Numbered from the stretch's first letter, positions 6,949-13,951 are shown. The stretch is 14,461 nucleotides of DNA from Gammaproteobacteria bacterium (GCA_024762755.1 JANTGX010000031.1:1-14461), one strand, 5' to 3'. Notes: generated from the letters alone by a model not told the origin. A program made the numbers and translations.

Positions 6949-7347
6949 CTAGGGCTTGAGGGCCCGACGCAAACCCTGCATGGCCTGCAGGCCCTCGCCG
7001 TGATAGAGCGTGGCGAGGCTCTCGTTGGAGAGCCCGCGCGTGGGCAGGAGCAGGAGATCGGCCAGGTCGCGCTGATCGGCGTCCTCGACGTCCCCATGGG
7101 CCGCGAGGGCGATCAGGCTGGCGTCGTAGTCGTAACCGGCCTCGCGAAATACTTGGCGCACGAAACGCAGGCGCTCCGCCGGCGGCAGGTTGGACGGCGC
7201 GGCGGGAAAGACCTGCAGGGTGGCGCGATAGGCGTCGGCGAGGCGCTCGAGGGCCGCGTGATCGCCCATTGGCGCCGGCGGTAGGGCGTTATCACAGGCG
7301 GTCAGCCAAAGGCAGAGCAAGAGCAAGGGGAGGCGGGACAGCGACAT
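6949..7347 (-). CDS. Small lipoprotein of unknown function
   Basis: The protein is 132 residues. The N-terminal signal MSLSRLPLLLLCLWLTAC carries a lipobox (LTAC, lipidated C18), so it is probably a lipoprotein. Asp follows the Cys; in E. coli this would favour inner-membrane retention. The mature part is mostly helical (ERLADAYRATLQVFP, ERLRFVRQVFREAGYDYDASL), with no domain I recognise. ATG codons also occur in frame at 7359 and 7356; 7347 gives the most compact signal peptide, but none has a clear Shine-Dalgarno. It lies just upstream of comFB on the same strand, and its start region is divergent from the dihaem cytochrome gene. The frame stays open far upstream, antisense to the cytochrome; I disregard that part. 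Confidence 0.75.
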   Translation of the reverse strand: MSLSRLPLLLLCLWLTACDNALPPAPMGDHAALERLADAYRATLQVFPAAPSNLPPAERLRFVRQVFREAGYDYDASLIALAAHGDVEDADQRDLADLLLLPTRGLSNESLATLYHGEGLQAMQGLRRALKP

Positions 7348-7359
7348 GGCCGGCATCAT

Positions 7360-7400
7360 CGCAAGCGCTGCCGGCAAAGGCAACGCCCGCACCGCTTGCG
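7360..7400. repeat. Inverted repeat in the divergent promoter gap
   Basis: CGCAAGCG (7360-7367) and CGCTTGCG (7393-7400) are perfect inverted copies separated by 25 bases. They lie in the 105-base gap between the divergent lipoprotein and cytochrome genes. The position fits an operator acting on both promoters or a leader hairpin for the lipoprotein mRNA. No confident -35/-10 pair is seen nearby. Confidence 0.35.
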
Positions 7401-7452
7401 TGCGCCCGCCAGTTGGCCGAGACTGAGCCCCCACCTTGCACAGGGTCGACCC

Positions 7453-8187
7453 ATGCCTCACCTCCGCCTTCTGCTGCTTGCCGTCGTCGGCGCCGCCCTC
7501 AGCACCACCGGTCTCGCCGGCGAGGCCGCCCCGCCGGGCAACCCCAGCCACGGCCAGCGCATCTTCATGAACGGCATCAACCGGGTCCCGGCCTGCCACA
7601 ATTGTCACGGCAAGGACGCCATGGGCGACGACGCCCTGGGCACCCCACGTCTGGCCGGCCAGGCCGAGGCCTACATCCTCAAACAGCTGGGCGACTTCGC
7701 CGCCAACCGGCGCGAAGACAAGACCATGTTCGTCATGAACAGCAACGCCCGCGGCATGCGCGAACAGGACTGGCGCGACGTGGCCGCCTACGTCTCCGGC
7801 CTGGAATACCGCCGGGTGGGGCTGTCGAAACTGGAAAAGGTCAAGGAATACGGCGAGACCATGGGCCTGCGCCAGCGCGGGCGGCAGCTGTTCCTGCACG
7901 GCGACCCGGCGCGTGAGATCCCCCCCTGCTACACCTGCCACGGCTACAACGGCCGCGGCCTGCCCCCCGCCTACCCCATGACCGGCGGCCAGCGCTTCGT
8001 CTATCTGGTCAACCAATTGCACAAGTGGCGCGCCGGCAGCCGACGCAACGACCCCGAGGGGGTAATGCGCCGGGTGGCGAAGAACCTCACCCACCAGGAC
8101 ATCCGCGACGTCGCCACCTTCCTCACCTCCGCACCGCGCGGGCGCTGCGAAGAGAGCTGCCGTCAGTTCCTCTGCTGCGTCTGGTAG
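7453..8187 (+). CDS. Periplasmic dihaem cytochrome c, c4-like, with Cys-rich tail
   Basis: A 244-residue exported electron carrier. A signal peptide (to about residue 23, TTGLAG) precedes two cytochrome c domains. Haem sites are CHNCH (C48, C51, H52) and CYTCH (C159, C162, H163). The likely axial methionines are M95 (MNSNA) and M205 (MRRVA), placed as in c4 cytochromes, where an M-x3-A pattern precedes the last helix. PRLAGQAEAYILKQL is also family-typical. The odd part is the end: instead of stopping after the last helix (VATFLTS), it adds RGRCEESCRQFLCCVW with four cysteines (232, 236, 241, 242). The start is ATG with AGGG about seven bases upstream. c4 proteins usually feed a terminal oxidase, but no oxidase gene is adjacent. 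The downstream gene is convergent, 15 bases away. Confidence 0.93.
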   Translation: MPHLRLLLLAVVGAALSTTGLAGEAAPPGNPSHGQRIFMNGINRVPACHNCHGKDAMGDDALGTPRLAGQAEAYILKQLGDFAANRREDKTMFVMNSNARGMREQDWRDVAAYVSGLEYRRVGLSKLEKVKEYGETMGLRQRGRQLFLHGDPAREIPPCYTCHGYNGRGLPPAYPMTGGQRFVYLVNQLHKWRAGSRRNDPEGVMRRVAKNLTHQDIRDVATFLTSAPRGRCEESCRQFLCCVW

Positions 8188-8202
8188 GCCGCCAGGGACG
8201 GG

Positions 8203-8634
8203 CTATTGCGGCCGGGGGATGATGATGCGCCGTTTGTAGGGGAAGGAATAGTTGCGGTAGAAGTCCACCATGGAGGATTTCACCGCCTGCTTGGCAAAGG
8301 CCGCGTCGATGCGCATCCAGCGCTCCGCCAGGGCCTCGTCCACCCCGGCCTCGGCCAGCGACTCGCGCAACAGGCGGGTGCGCTGCGCCACCAGCTCGGG
8401 CGAGATGTACATGTTCTCGTGCACCTGGCGCAGGGGCTTGCCCGGGTACTTCTCCGTGCTGCCCATCTTCTCCGCCATGAACTGGGTCTGCCGGTTCTCG
8501 ATGGCCGCCTGCTCGTGCTCGGCAAAGAACTGGCCCAACCAGGGGTCGGCATAGACCTTGTCGTAGAAGATCTTGTGCACCTTCTGCAGGGTGGGCAGGC
8601 CGCCGACGGCCTCGAACAGACGCTGTTTACTCAT
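8203..8634 (-). CDS. Truncated haemoglobin
   Basis: A 143-residue single-domain globin of the 2-on-2 (trHb) superfamily, cytoplasmic. Such proteins bind O2 or NO and act in NO or oxygen chemistry. The start MSKQRLFEAVGGL and the B helix with FYDKVYADPWLGQFF (probable B10 Tyr24) match the family. The haem-ligand histidine is most likely H72 in VHENMYI. The segment ERWMRIDAAFAKQAV is the usual closing helix. Features lean to group I but the subgroup is not certain. The C-terminus extends about 20 residues past the globin core with a basic end (KRRIIIPRP). The ATG at 8634 lacks a strong Shine-Dalgarno. It follows the DUF6164-type gene by 35 bases, so the two probably share a transcript. Confidence 0.9.
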   Translation of the reverse strand: MSKQRLFEAVGGLPTLQKVHKIFYDKVYADPWLGQFFAEHEQAAIENRQTQFMAEKMGSTEKYPGKPLRQVHENMYISPELVAQRTRLLRESLAEAGVDEALAERWMRIDAAFAKQAVKSSMVDFYRNYSFPYKRRIIIPRPQ

Positions 8635-8651
8635 GTACGTGACACCGGGTA

Positions 8652-8667
8652 CGCCGCCGAGGCGGCG
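8652..8667 (-). other. Intercistronic hairpin before the truncated haemoglobin gene
   Basis: The seven-base arms CGCCGCC and GGCGGCG are perfect complements with two bases between (in practice a CGAG-type loop). They lie between the DUF6164-type stop and the globin ATG, ending 17 bases before that ATG. No U run follows. It could block processive decay or lower globin translation. Confidence 0.45.
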
Positions 8668-8669
8668 CG

Positions 8670-9035
8670 TCAACGACCAAAGTCGACAAAGGGCTTGAGG
8701 GAAATGTACAGCAGGAGCAGGGTGCCGGCCAGATACAAGACAAAGCGCAAGGGGTTCTCGCGCAGCAGATCCCACACCGTGCGCGCCCGACCGGCGGCCT
8801 TCTGCGCCGCATAGGCCGCGCGCGCCTGTTGCGCCCGCTGTGCCTCGTAGTCGTCGATCAGGGCACGCGCCTCGGCATAGCGCGCCTCGTCCCGCAGCCA
8901 CAGGGCCGGCAGGGAGATGCCCCAGTTGCCGGCGCTGGTCTCGTAGTACTCGATGCCGTGCGCCTCGAGCAGCTCGCGCACCGCCTGCGCCTCGTCCTCC
9001 GGCACGCCGCGCAGGCGGAACACCATCACCGCCAT
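8670..9035 (-). CDS. DUF6164-type membrane-anchored small protein
   Basis: A 121-residue protein of unknown function. The N-terminal ~60 residues form a small alpha/beta domain (VFRLRGVPEDEAQAVRELLEAHGIEYYET, AGNWGISLPALWLRDEARY) like the DUF2007 'signal-transducing' fold. An Ala/Arg-rich helix with coiled-coil character (65-85) follows, and then one membrane helix near the C-terminus (about 95-115, FVLYLAGTLLLLYI). It should be a C-tail-anchored protein with its sensor-like domain in the cytoplasm. I associate this architecture with DUF6164, from memory. It is the first gene of a probable two-gene unit with the truncated haemoglobin. The start is ATG at 9035 with no clear Shine-Dalgarno; a hairpin lies directly upstream. 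An in-frame ATG also exists three codons later. Confidence 0.8.
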   Translation of the reverse strand: MAVMVFRLRGVPEDEAQAVRELLEAHGIEYYETSAGNWGISLPALWLRDEARYAEARALIDDYEAQRAQQARAAYAAQKAAGRARTVWDLLRENPLRFVLYLAGTLLLLYISLKPFVDFGR

Positions 9036-9052
9036 GGGCCGGCGCCTGGCCC
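9036..9052 (-). promoter_or_regulatory. Hairpin covering the ribosome-site region of the DUF6164-type gene
   Basis: On the minus strand GGGCC (9052-9048), a seven-base loop and GGCCC (9040-9036) abut the ATG at 9035. They occupy the place where a Shine-Dalgarno is expected. If formed, it would limit initiation. It is short, so chance is possible in GC-rich DNA. Confidence 0.3.
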
Positions 9053-9119
9053 GTCATCGGGGGCTGGTCTGGGCTGTCGTCTCATGGTCGGGGATAGTAA
9101 CATCGACCCGGGAGCCGTC

Positions 9120-9485
9120 ATGCAACGCATCTATGAGCAAATGTTCAGCCACACCCTGCCTGCCATCGCCGCGGGTGAACCGGGGGTGCGTGACCGCCTG
9201 GCGGCCTTCGCCGAAGACGACGAAGGCCTGTGGCGAGAACAGGGCGCATGGCGCTTCACCCTGCCGTCGCTGTTTGCCTTCTGCGTCGCCGAGCACAACC
9301 GCCAGCACGCCGACGAGTCCCTGCAGCCCAGCGAAGAAAACTACGACCGACTGAACAAACTGCTCTACCGGCAACCGCCCAACCAGGCCCTCGCCCCCGC
9401 CGGCCTGCGGGTCGAGATCGCCCTGGCCGACCTCGACCCGAAGCGCCGGGTGTACAAGCTCATGACCATTGGTCATACCACGTGA
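9120..9485 (+). CDS. Conserved-looking hypothetical protein
   Basis: 121 residues, not recognised. It is soluble, with no signal peptide or membrane helix, and mixed helical (MQRIYEQMFSHTLPAIAAG, FTLPSLFAFCVAEH, DRLNKLLYRQ), ending in a strand-like stretch (RVEIALADLDPKRRVYKLM). The single Cys and several His (FCVAEHNRQHAD) do not form a known metal motif. The start is ATG at 9120, because GGGAG lies six bases upstream. An in-frame ATG at 9084 is possible but lacks such a site. It is divergent from the DUF6164-type/globin unit and 87 bases upstream of the NTF2-like lipoprotein on the same strand. Codon use is like the neighbours', so I believe it is real. Confidence 0.7.
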   Translation: MQRIYEQMFSHTLPAIAAGEPGVRDRLAAFAEDDEGLWREQGAWRFTLPSLFAFCVAEHNRQHADESLQPSEENYDRLNKLLYRQPPNQALAPAGLRVEIALADLDPKRRVYKLMTIGHTT

Positions 9486-9572
9486 ATGGCTAGACCCGAC
9501 CCCACCGCCAGCGCGGCGGCTCACTCCCCACCCCTCTCACCCCGCCGTCCCGAACGGCCAGCAAGGTACACC

Positions 9573-10415
9573 ATGAAACCCATCAGGCTCATCCGCTCCT
9601 TCCCCCTCCTCTTCGGCATCTGCTTCGGCATCTGCGCCGCCGCCCTCCTCGTCGGCTGCCAGTCCAGCCTGCTCGCCCTGAAAGACGACCCGGTGTTCCA
9701 GCAGACCATCCCCGTCTGCCAGACGGAGGAGGAGTGCCATCGGGTGTGGACCGCGGCCCGTGAGTGGGTGCAACAGGCGACCCCCCAGGGGCTGGCGGTC
9801 GATAGCGCGCAGCGGCTGCAGACCAACCCGGCCGACGACGAGGCCTTGGACTGGGAGACGGACATCACCGTGGACAAGGTCCCCCTGGGCGACGGCAAGT
9901 ATCAGGTCGTCATCGGCATCGGCTGCAACCCGGCCATCAACAACTGCGATGCCGCGCGCGAGAAGATGCGCCAGTTCAATCGCGACATGGCCCGCTACGC
10001 CTCTTCCTCGCGCTCGCAGGAGATCCTGCGGGTCTTCTCCGATGAGGACGACATGGACGCCCTCTTCAGCAGCTACGCCGCGGCCCTCGACGAGGCCGCC
10101 CTGCGCGCCCACGCCGAGAAGTATTTCCTGCCCAGCCTGATCATCAGTGGTGAACGGGTGCGGCGCCTCGACACCCGCGAGCAAGTCGTCGCCTTCCTCG
10201 AATCGACCCGTGCGCGGGTCGATTCGGACAAGATCGCGCGCATCGCCGCGGAGGAGAAGAAGGTGCTCAGCAGCGGCCCGCACACCGCCGTGGTGACCGT
10301 GCTGTGGGGCTTCTACGACGCCGGCGACGACCTGCTGTTCCGGCAGAAGGCGACCTACAACCTGATCAAGGTCGGCAAGGCCTGGAAGATCATCCTGGCC
10401 GCCTTCGACACATAG
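9573..10415 (+). CDS. Lipoprotein with NTF2/SnoaL-like C-terminal part
   Basis: A 280-residue envelope protein. The signal peptide (basic MKPIRLIRS, then hydrophobic) ends in a lipobox LVGC with lipidated C29 and Gln next, which favours the outer membrane by the E. coli rule. The N-terminal half (30-145) contains possible disulphide cysteines (CQTEEEC, CNPAINNC). The C-terminal part (about 150-280) has the layout of an NTF2/SnoaL fold: a helix-rich ALFSSYAAALDEAALRAHAEKYFLP, a central strand LIISG, and strand pairs ending HTAVVTVLWGFYD, FRQKATYNLIKVGKAWKIILAAFD. That fold is often a ligand-binding or structural domain, not an enzyme. The ATG at 9573 has AAGG six bases upstream; the frame is open to 9486, but that part is Pro/Ser-rich and lacks signal character. 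A 12-base-pair hairpin lies inside the gene. Confidence 0.82.
   Translation: MKPIRLIRSFPLLFGICFGICAAALLVGCQSSLLALKDDPVFQQTIPVCQTEEECHRVWTAAREWVQQATPQGLAVDSAQRLQTNPADDEALDWETDITVDKVPLGDGKYQVVIGIGCNPAINNCDAAREKMRQFNRDMARYASSSRSQEILRVFSDEDDMDALFSSYAAALDEAALRAHAEKYFLPSLIISGERVRRLDTREQVVAFLESTRARVDSDKIARIAAEEKKVLSSGPHTAVVTVLWGFYDAGDDLLFRQKATYNLIKVGKAWKIILAAFDT
10199..10226. repeat. Perfect 12-bp inverted repeat inside the lipoprotein gene
   Basis: CGAATCGACCCG (10199-10210), the loop TGCG, and CGGGTCGATTCG (10215-10226) form a perfect hairpin or dyad inside codons for LESTRARVDSDK. There is no T run, so it is not a terminator. In random sequence such a 12-base perfect arm at a fixed loop size is expected far less than once in this window. 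Confidence 0.8.
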
Positions 10416-10468
10416 ACGAAGGGCACCGGCCGACGTATCCCCGCCGCAGATTTGTGCGTAAAATGCCC

Positions 10469-10551
10469 GCCCGGTTACGGCGTGCCGTGGCCGGGCAAGA
10501 GCCCCTGTCCATAGCGCCACGCCAAGTGCCTGACCAATCCCTGCGCAGGCA
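10469..10551 (+). ncRNA. Structured 5' leader of the SulP transporter gene
   Basis: A stem runs from GCCCGG (10469-10474) with CCGGGC (10491-10496), through two U-G pairs, to ACGGC (10477-10481) with GCCGT (10484-10488). This gives about 13 continuous pairs. A second stem pairs TGCCTG (10527-10532) with CAGGCA (10546-10551). A -10-like TAAAAT (10459-10464) lies just upstream, but no good -35 is seen. No U run follows either stem, so it is unlikely to be the terminator of the preceding gene. A regulatory leader is inferred; I recognise no riboswitch class. Confidence 0.4.
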
Positions 10552-10583
10552 GCCGCGCAAGCCCCATCCGTCCCGAGGTATCC

Positions 10584-12113
10584 ATGTTCGAACTCCACCC
10601 GTCGCCCACGCGCAACGTCAAAAACGACATCCTGTCCGGTCTCACCGTGGCCCTGGCCCTGGTGCCGGAGGCGGTGGCCTTCGCCTTCGTCGCCGGGGTG
10701 GAGCCCTTGGTGGGGCTGTACGCCGCCTTCATGGTGGGCCTGATCACCGCCAGCATCGGCGGCCGCCCCGGCATGATCTCCGGCGCCACCGGCGCCCTGG
10801 CCGTGGTCATGGTCACCCTGGTGGCCGAGCACGGCGTGGAGTATCTGTTCGCCACCGTGGTGCTGATGGGCGTGATCCAGATCGGTGTCGGCCTGCTGCG
10901 CCTGGGCAAGTTCATCCGCATGGTGCCGCACCCGGTGATGCTGGGCTTCGTCAACGGCCTGGCCATCGTCATCTTCCTCGCCCAGCTGAAGGCCTTCCAG
11001 GTCACCGACGAGACCGGCGCCAGCCACTGGATGCAGGGCCAGGCCCTGTGGCTCATGCTCGGTCTGGTGGCCCTGACCATGGCCATCATCCAGTTCCTGC
11101 CCAAGCTCACCACCGCCGTGCCCTCCTCCCTGGCGGCCATCGTGGTGGTTAGCCTGCTGGTGATGGGCCTGGGCCTGGATACCAAGACCGTGGGTGACAT
11201 CGCCTCCATCGCCGGCGGCCTGCCCGAGTTCCACATTCCCCTGGTGCCCTTCAACTGGGAGACCCTGAAGATCATCCTGCCCTATGCGCTGATTCTCGCC
11301 GCCATCGGCCTGATCGAGTCCCTGCTCACCCTGACCCTCATCGACGAGCTCACCGAGACCCGCGGCCGCGGCAACAAGGAATGCATCGCCCAGGGCAGCG
11401 CCAACGTCGCCACCGGTCTGTTCGGCGGCATGGGCGGCTGCGCCATGATTGGCCAGAGCCTGATCAACATCAATTCCGGCGGCCGCGGACGGCTGTCCGG
11501 CATCACCGCCGCGCTGGCCCTGCTGGCCTTCATCCTGTTCGCCCACGACCTCATCGAAGACATTCCCCTGGCGGCCCTGGTCGGGGTCATGTTCGTGGTG
11601 GTCATCGGCACCTTCGAGTGGTCCAGCTTCCGCATCCTGAAGAAGATTCCACGCACCGATGCCTTCGTCCTGGTGCTGGTGTCCGCGGTCACCGTGGCCA
11701 CCGACCTGGCCATCGCGGTGATCGTCGGCGTCATCGTCTCCGCCCTGGCCTTCGCCTGGGAGCACGCCAAACGCATCGATGTGAAGACCCACTTCAACGC
11801 CATGGGCGGCAAGGTCTACGAACTGGAGGGCCCCCTGTTCTTCGCCTCGGTGCGCAACTTCCAGGACCTGTTCGACCCGCGCAACGACCCCGACGACGTG
11901 GTGCTGGACTTCAAGAATGCCCGCGTCGCCGACCACTCCGCCATCGAGGCCATCGACACCCTCGCCGAGCGCTACCTCAAGGCCGGCAAGCGCCTGCACC
12001 TGCGCCACCTCAGCCCGGAATGCCGCCTGCTGCTGGAGAAGGCCGGCGATCTGGTGGAGGTGAACGTGATCGAGGATCCCAAGTACTTCGTCGCCGACGA
12101 CCGCCTGGCCTGA
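10584..12113 (+). CDS. SulP-family inorganic anion transporter with STAS domain
   Basis: A 509-residue inner-membrane transporter of the SLC26/SulP family. Members import sulfate, bicarbonate, molybdate or dicarboxylates; the substrate cannot be read from sequence. The N-terminal SulP signature is present (DILSGLTVALALVPEAVAFAF, VGLYAAFMVGLITA, MISGATGALAVV), with Glu where many members have Gln (VPE for IPQ). The conserved segments MLGFVNGLAIVIFLAQL and GLFGGMGGCAMIGQSLININSGG follow. About 12 to 14 hydrophobic segments end near residue 395. The cytoplasmic STAS domain (about 410-500) ends with DVVLDFKNARVADHSAIEAI. It is slightly shorter than the common ~550-570. The ATG has GAGG five bases upstream. 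No carbonic anhydrase or sulfate-activation gene is adjacent. The downstream AAA+ gene has its own promoter. Confidence 0.95.
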   Translation: MFELHPSPTRNVKNDILSGLTVALALVPEAVAFAFVAGVEPLVGLYAAFMVGLITASIGGRPGMISGATGALAVVMVTLVAEHGVEYLFATVVLMGVIQIGVGLLRLGKFIRMVPHPVMLGFVNGLAIVIFLAQLKAFQVTDETGASHWMQGQALWLMLGLVALTMAIIQFLPKLTTAVPSSLAAIVVVSLLVMGLGLDTKTVGDIASIAGGLPEFHIPLVPFNWETLKIILPYALILAAIGLIESLLTLTLIDELTETRGRGNKECIAQGSANVATGLFGGMGGCAMIGQSLININSGGRGRLSGITAALALLAFILFAHDLIEDIPLAALVGVMFVVVIGTFEWSSFRILKKIPRTDAFVLVLVSAVTVATDLAIAVIVGVIVSALAFAWEHAKRIDVKTHFNAMGGKVYELEGPLFFASVRNFQDLFDPRNDPDDVVLDFKNARVADHSAIEAIDTLAERYLKAGKRLHLRHLSPECRLLLEKAGDLVEVNVIEDPKYFVADDRLA

Positions 12114-12170
12114 CAGGGCCTTGTACGCAACCTGACAATCGTCCCCCGCCCCGTTCCGCAAGTCCTTGAT

Positions 12171-12184
12171 GCAATGGCCGTTGC
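12171..12184. promoter_or_regulatory. Near-palindrome just upstream of the sigma-54 promoter
   Basis: GCAA-T-GGCC-G-TTGC is a 14-base dyad with one mismatched pair. It ends five bases before the -24 element. It could be an operator or a chance dyad. A distal activator site would normally be further upstream; TTGT (12121-12124) and ACAA (12135-12138) form a weaker dyad there. Confidence 0.3.
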
Positions 12185-12188
12185 CGCC

Positions 12189-12204
12189 TGGCACAGGCCT
12201 TGCA
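12189..12204 (+). promoter_or_regulatory. Sigma-54 (RpoN) -24/-12 promoter
   Basis: TGGCACA-GGCC-TTGCA matches the consensus TGGCACRNNNNTTGCW at every defined position. The -24 GG is at 12190-12191 and the -12 GC at 12202-12203, predicting a start near 12215, about 24 bases before the AAA+ ATG. Transcription would need RpoN and an ATP-driven enhancer-binding activator, which is not in this window. The AAA+ gene below lacks the sigma-54 interaction GAFTGA loop, so it is a target, not that activator. Confidence 0.85.
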
Positions 12205-12238
12205 CTGGCCTCTCAGGAACCCCTGCCGGCGAGGCCCC

Positions 12239-13942
12239 ATGAAACTGCTCATCCAACGCCCCCACGTGGAGGCGATGCTGGAGACCTTCCCCGACCTGAC
12301 CCTGCTCAAGGACCAGCTGCGCTTCGGCCAGCATGCCGAGGTCAGCTTCAGCCAGCTCTCCGGCGAGGAACTGGACCACCTGCGCCGCCTGTATGAAGAA
12401 CAGGGCGGCGCCGCCAACCGCGGCCATGCCGCGCAGATCGCCACCCTGCAGGCGGCCCTCGACGATGACGCCGAGCGCTTCGGCGCCGAGGACCTGGAGA
12501 AGGTCCTGCCGGCCATCGCCCGCTACCTGGTGGAAGACGGCATCCGCGGCTGGCTGTTCCGCGCCACCAGTTCGGCCAAGCCCATCGCCTACGTGGTCAC
12601 GCGCCTCGACTACACCCCGCCGGGCGAGGAAGAGGCCGGGCGCATCCTGCTGGAGATCAAGGCCAACTCGCGCGGCAAGATCGCCATCGAAAACATCACC
12701 ATCCGCAGCCGCGACATCGACGGCCGCAGCGTGGGCGAGATCTTCGCCCACAAGGGCTACCTGCGCGAGACCCCGGACCTGATCCGCGCCTACGACGCCT
12801 CCGCCGAACGCTACTTCGAATGGCGCGCCGACTACGGCCGCCAGTTCTCCGCCCTCGGCACCGGCCTCTACGCCGAGGACCCCACCGCCTCCCACCGCAA
12901 CACCGACTGGTCACGCAAGAACACCGTGGTGCTCTCCAGCGACGGCAAGCCGGCGCGCCTGGTCAACGATGAAAACATCCTCAAGGAACGGGTCACCGGC
13001 TTCGAGGGCTCCGGCAACATCCTCGCCGGCTACCTGCGCAAGGCGGCCAAGAGCAGCCGCTACGACGAACAAGTGGAAAGCCAGATGGAGGCCTCGCACG
13101 ACACCATCCCCAAGGGCCTGTTCAGCGAATTGCCGGTGCATGGCCACGTGCTCATGTTCCACCTCGAACTGCACCACCACGTCTGGGTGCACGTGGACGA
13201 CATGCAGCTCTACGTGTACCAGCCGGCGCTCAAGGACAAGCTGGTCCTGCCGCGCGAACAGACCGACCTCATCGACATCCTCACCGCCGAGATGGACGTG
13301 CTCATGGACGACATCGTCGCCGGCAAGTCCGGCGGCACCACGGTGCTGTGCGCCGGCCCGCCCGGCGTGGGCAAGACCCTCACCGCCGAGGTCTACGCCG
13401 AGATCATCCAGCGCCCCCTCTACCGCGTGCACTCCGGTCAGCTCGGCCTCAACGTGGCGGAGATGGAAAAGGCCCTCAAGGACACCCTCACCCGCGCCCA
13501 GCGCTGGGGCGCGGTGATGCTCATCGACGAGGCCGACGTCTACATCAAGCGGCGCGACGACAACATCGCCGCCAACGCCGTGGTGGGGGTGTTCCTGCGC
13601 GTACTGGAATACTTCAACGGCCTGCTGTTCCTCACCACCAACCGGGTGGACGACATCGACGAGGCCATCGTCTCGCGCTGCATCGCCATGATCCGCTACC
13701 ATCCCCCCGGCGAGGCCGACCGCCGCCGCCTGTGGCAGGTGATGAGCGAGCAATTCGAACTGGCCCTCGACGACGACCTCATCGACACCCTGGTGCGCCG
13801 CTTCCCCGACGCCACCGGCCGCGACATCAAAGGCCTGACCAAGCTGGTGGCCAAGTTCTGCAGCCACAAGAATCTTGCCCCCGACCTGGACGCATTCCAG
13901 CGCTGCTGCGTATTCCGCGGCATGGACATGCAACCGGCCTGA
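12239..13942 (+). CDS. AAA+ ATPase with long N-terminal region (bacterial member of a subfamily common in fungi)
   Basis: A 567-residue cytoplasmic AAA+ protein. The ATPase core is C-terminal: Walker A GPPGVGKT (373-380), Walker B VMLIDEAD (D430, E431), sensor-1 FLTTNR (N468), then DEAIVSRC with a likely arginine finger. It ends with a small helical lid. The core strongly recalls, from memory, AAA+ proteins abundant in filamentous fungi, which carry the same order: LVLP, GPPGVGKT, RPLY, DEADVY, N-V-VFLRVLEYF-G-LFLTTNR. The first ~340 residues are a helical and mixed alpha/beta region with no domain I can name (WRADYGRQFSALG, ELPVHGHVLMFHLELHHHVWV). Remodelling or unfolding of a target is likely; the target is unknown. 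The ATG was chosen because it begins the conserved-looking MKLLIQRPH after a sigma-54 promoter. There is no strong Shine-Dalgarno. The next gene starts nine bases after the stop. Confidence 0.9.
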   Translation: MKLLIQRPHVEAMLETFPDLTLLKDQLRFGQHAEVSFSQLSGEELDHLRRLYEEQGGAANRGHAAQIATLQAALDDDAERFGAEDLEKVLPAIARYLVEDGIRGWLFRATSSAKPIAYVVTRLDYTPPGEEEAGRILLEIKANSRGKIAIENITIRSRDIDGRSVGEIFAHKGYLRETPDLIRAYDASAERYFEWRADYGRQFSALGTGLYAEDPTASHRNTDWSRKNTVVLSSDGKPARLVNDENILKERVTGFEGSGNILAGYLRKAAKSSRYDEQVESQMEASHDTIPKGLFSELPVHGHVLMFHLELHHHVWVHVDDMQLYVYQPALKDKLVLPREQTDLIDILTAEMDVLMDDIVAGKSGGTTVLCAGPPGVGKTLTAEVYAEIIQRPLYRVHSGQLGLNVAEMEKALKDTLTRAQRWGAVMLIDEADVYIKRRDDNIAANAVVGVFLRVLEYFNGLLFLTTNRVDDIDEAIVSRCIAMIRYHPPGEADRRRLWQVMSEQFELALDDDLIDTLVRRFPDATGRDIKGLTKLVAKFCSHKNLAPDLDAFQRCCVFRGMDMQPA

Positions 13943-13951
13943 GAGACACCC

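Noticed and set aside
9537..12194. An 885-codon open frame on the minus strand opposite the lipoprotein and SulP genes
   Set aside because: Same GC effect. The plus-strand products have clear domains, and the minus translation is low-complexity (Gly, His, Asp, Gln).
12239..13942. The AAA+ protein as an RpoN enhancer-binding activator acting on its own promoter
   Set aside because: It has no GAFTGA loop and no C-terminal helix-turn-helix, and its core belongs to a different AAA+ group.
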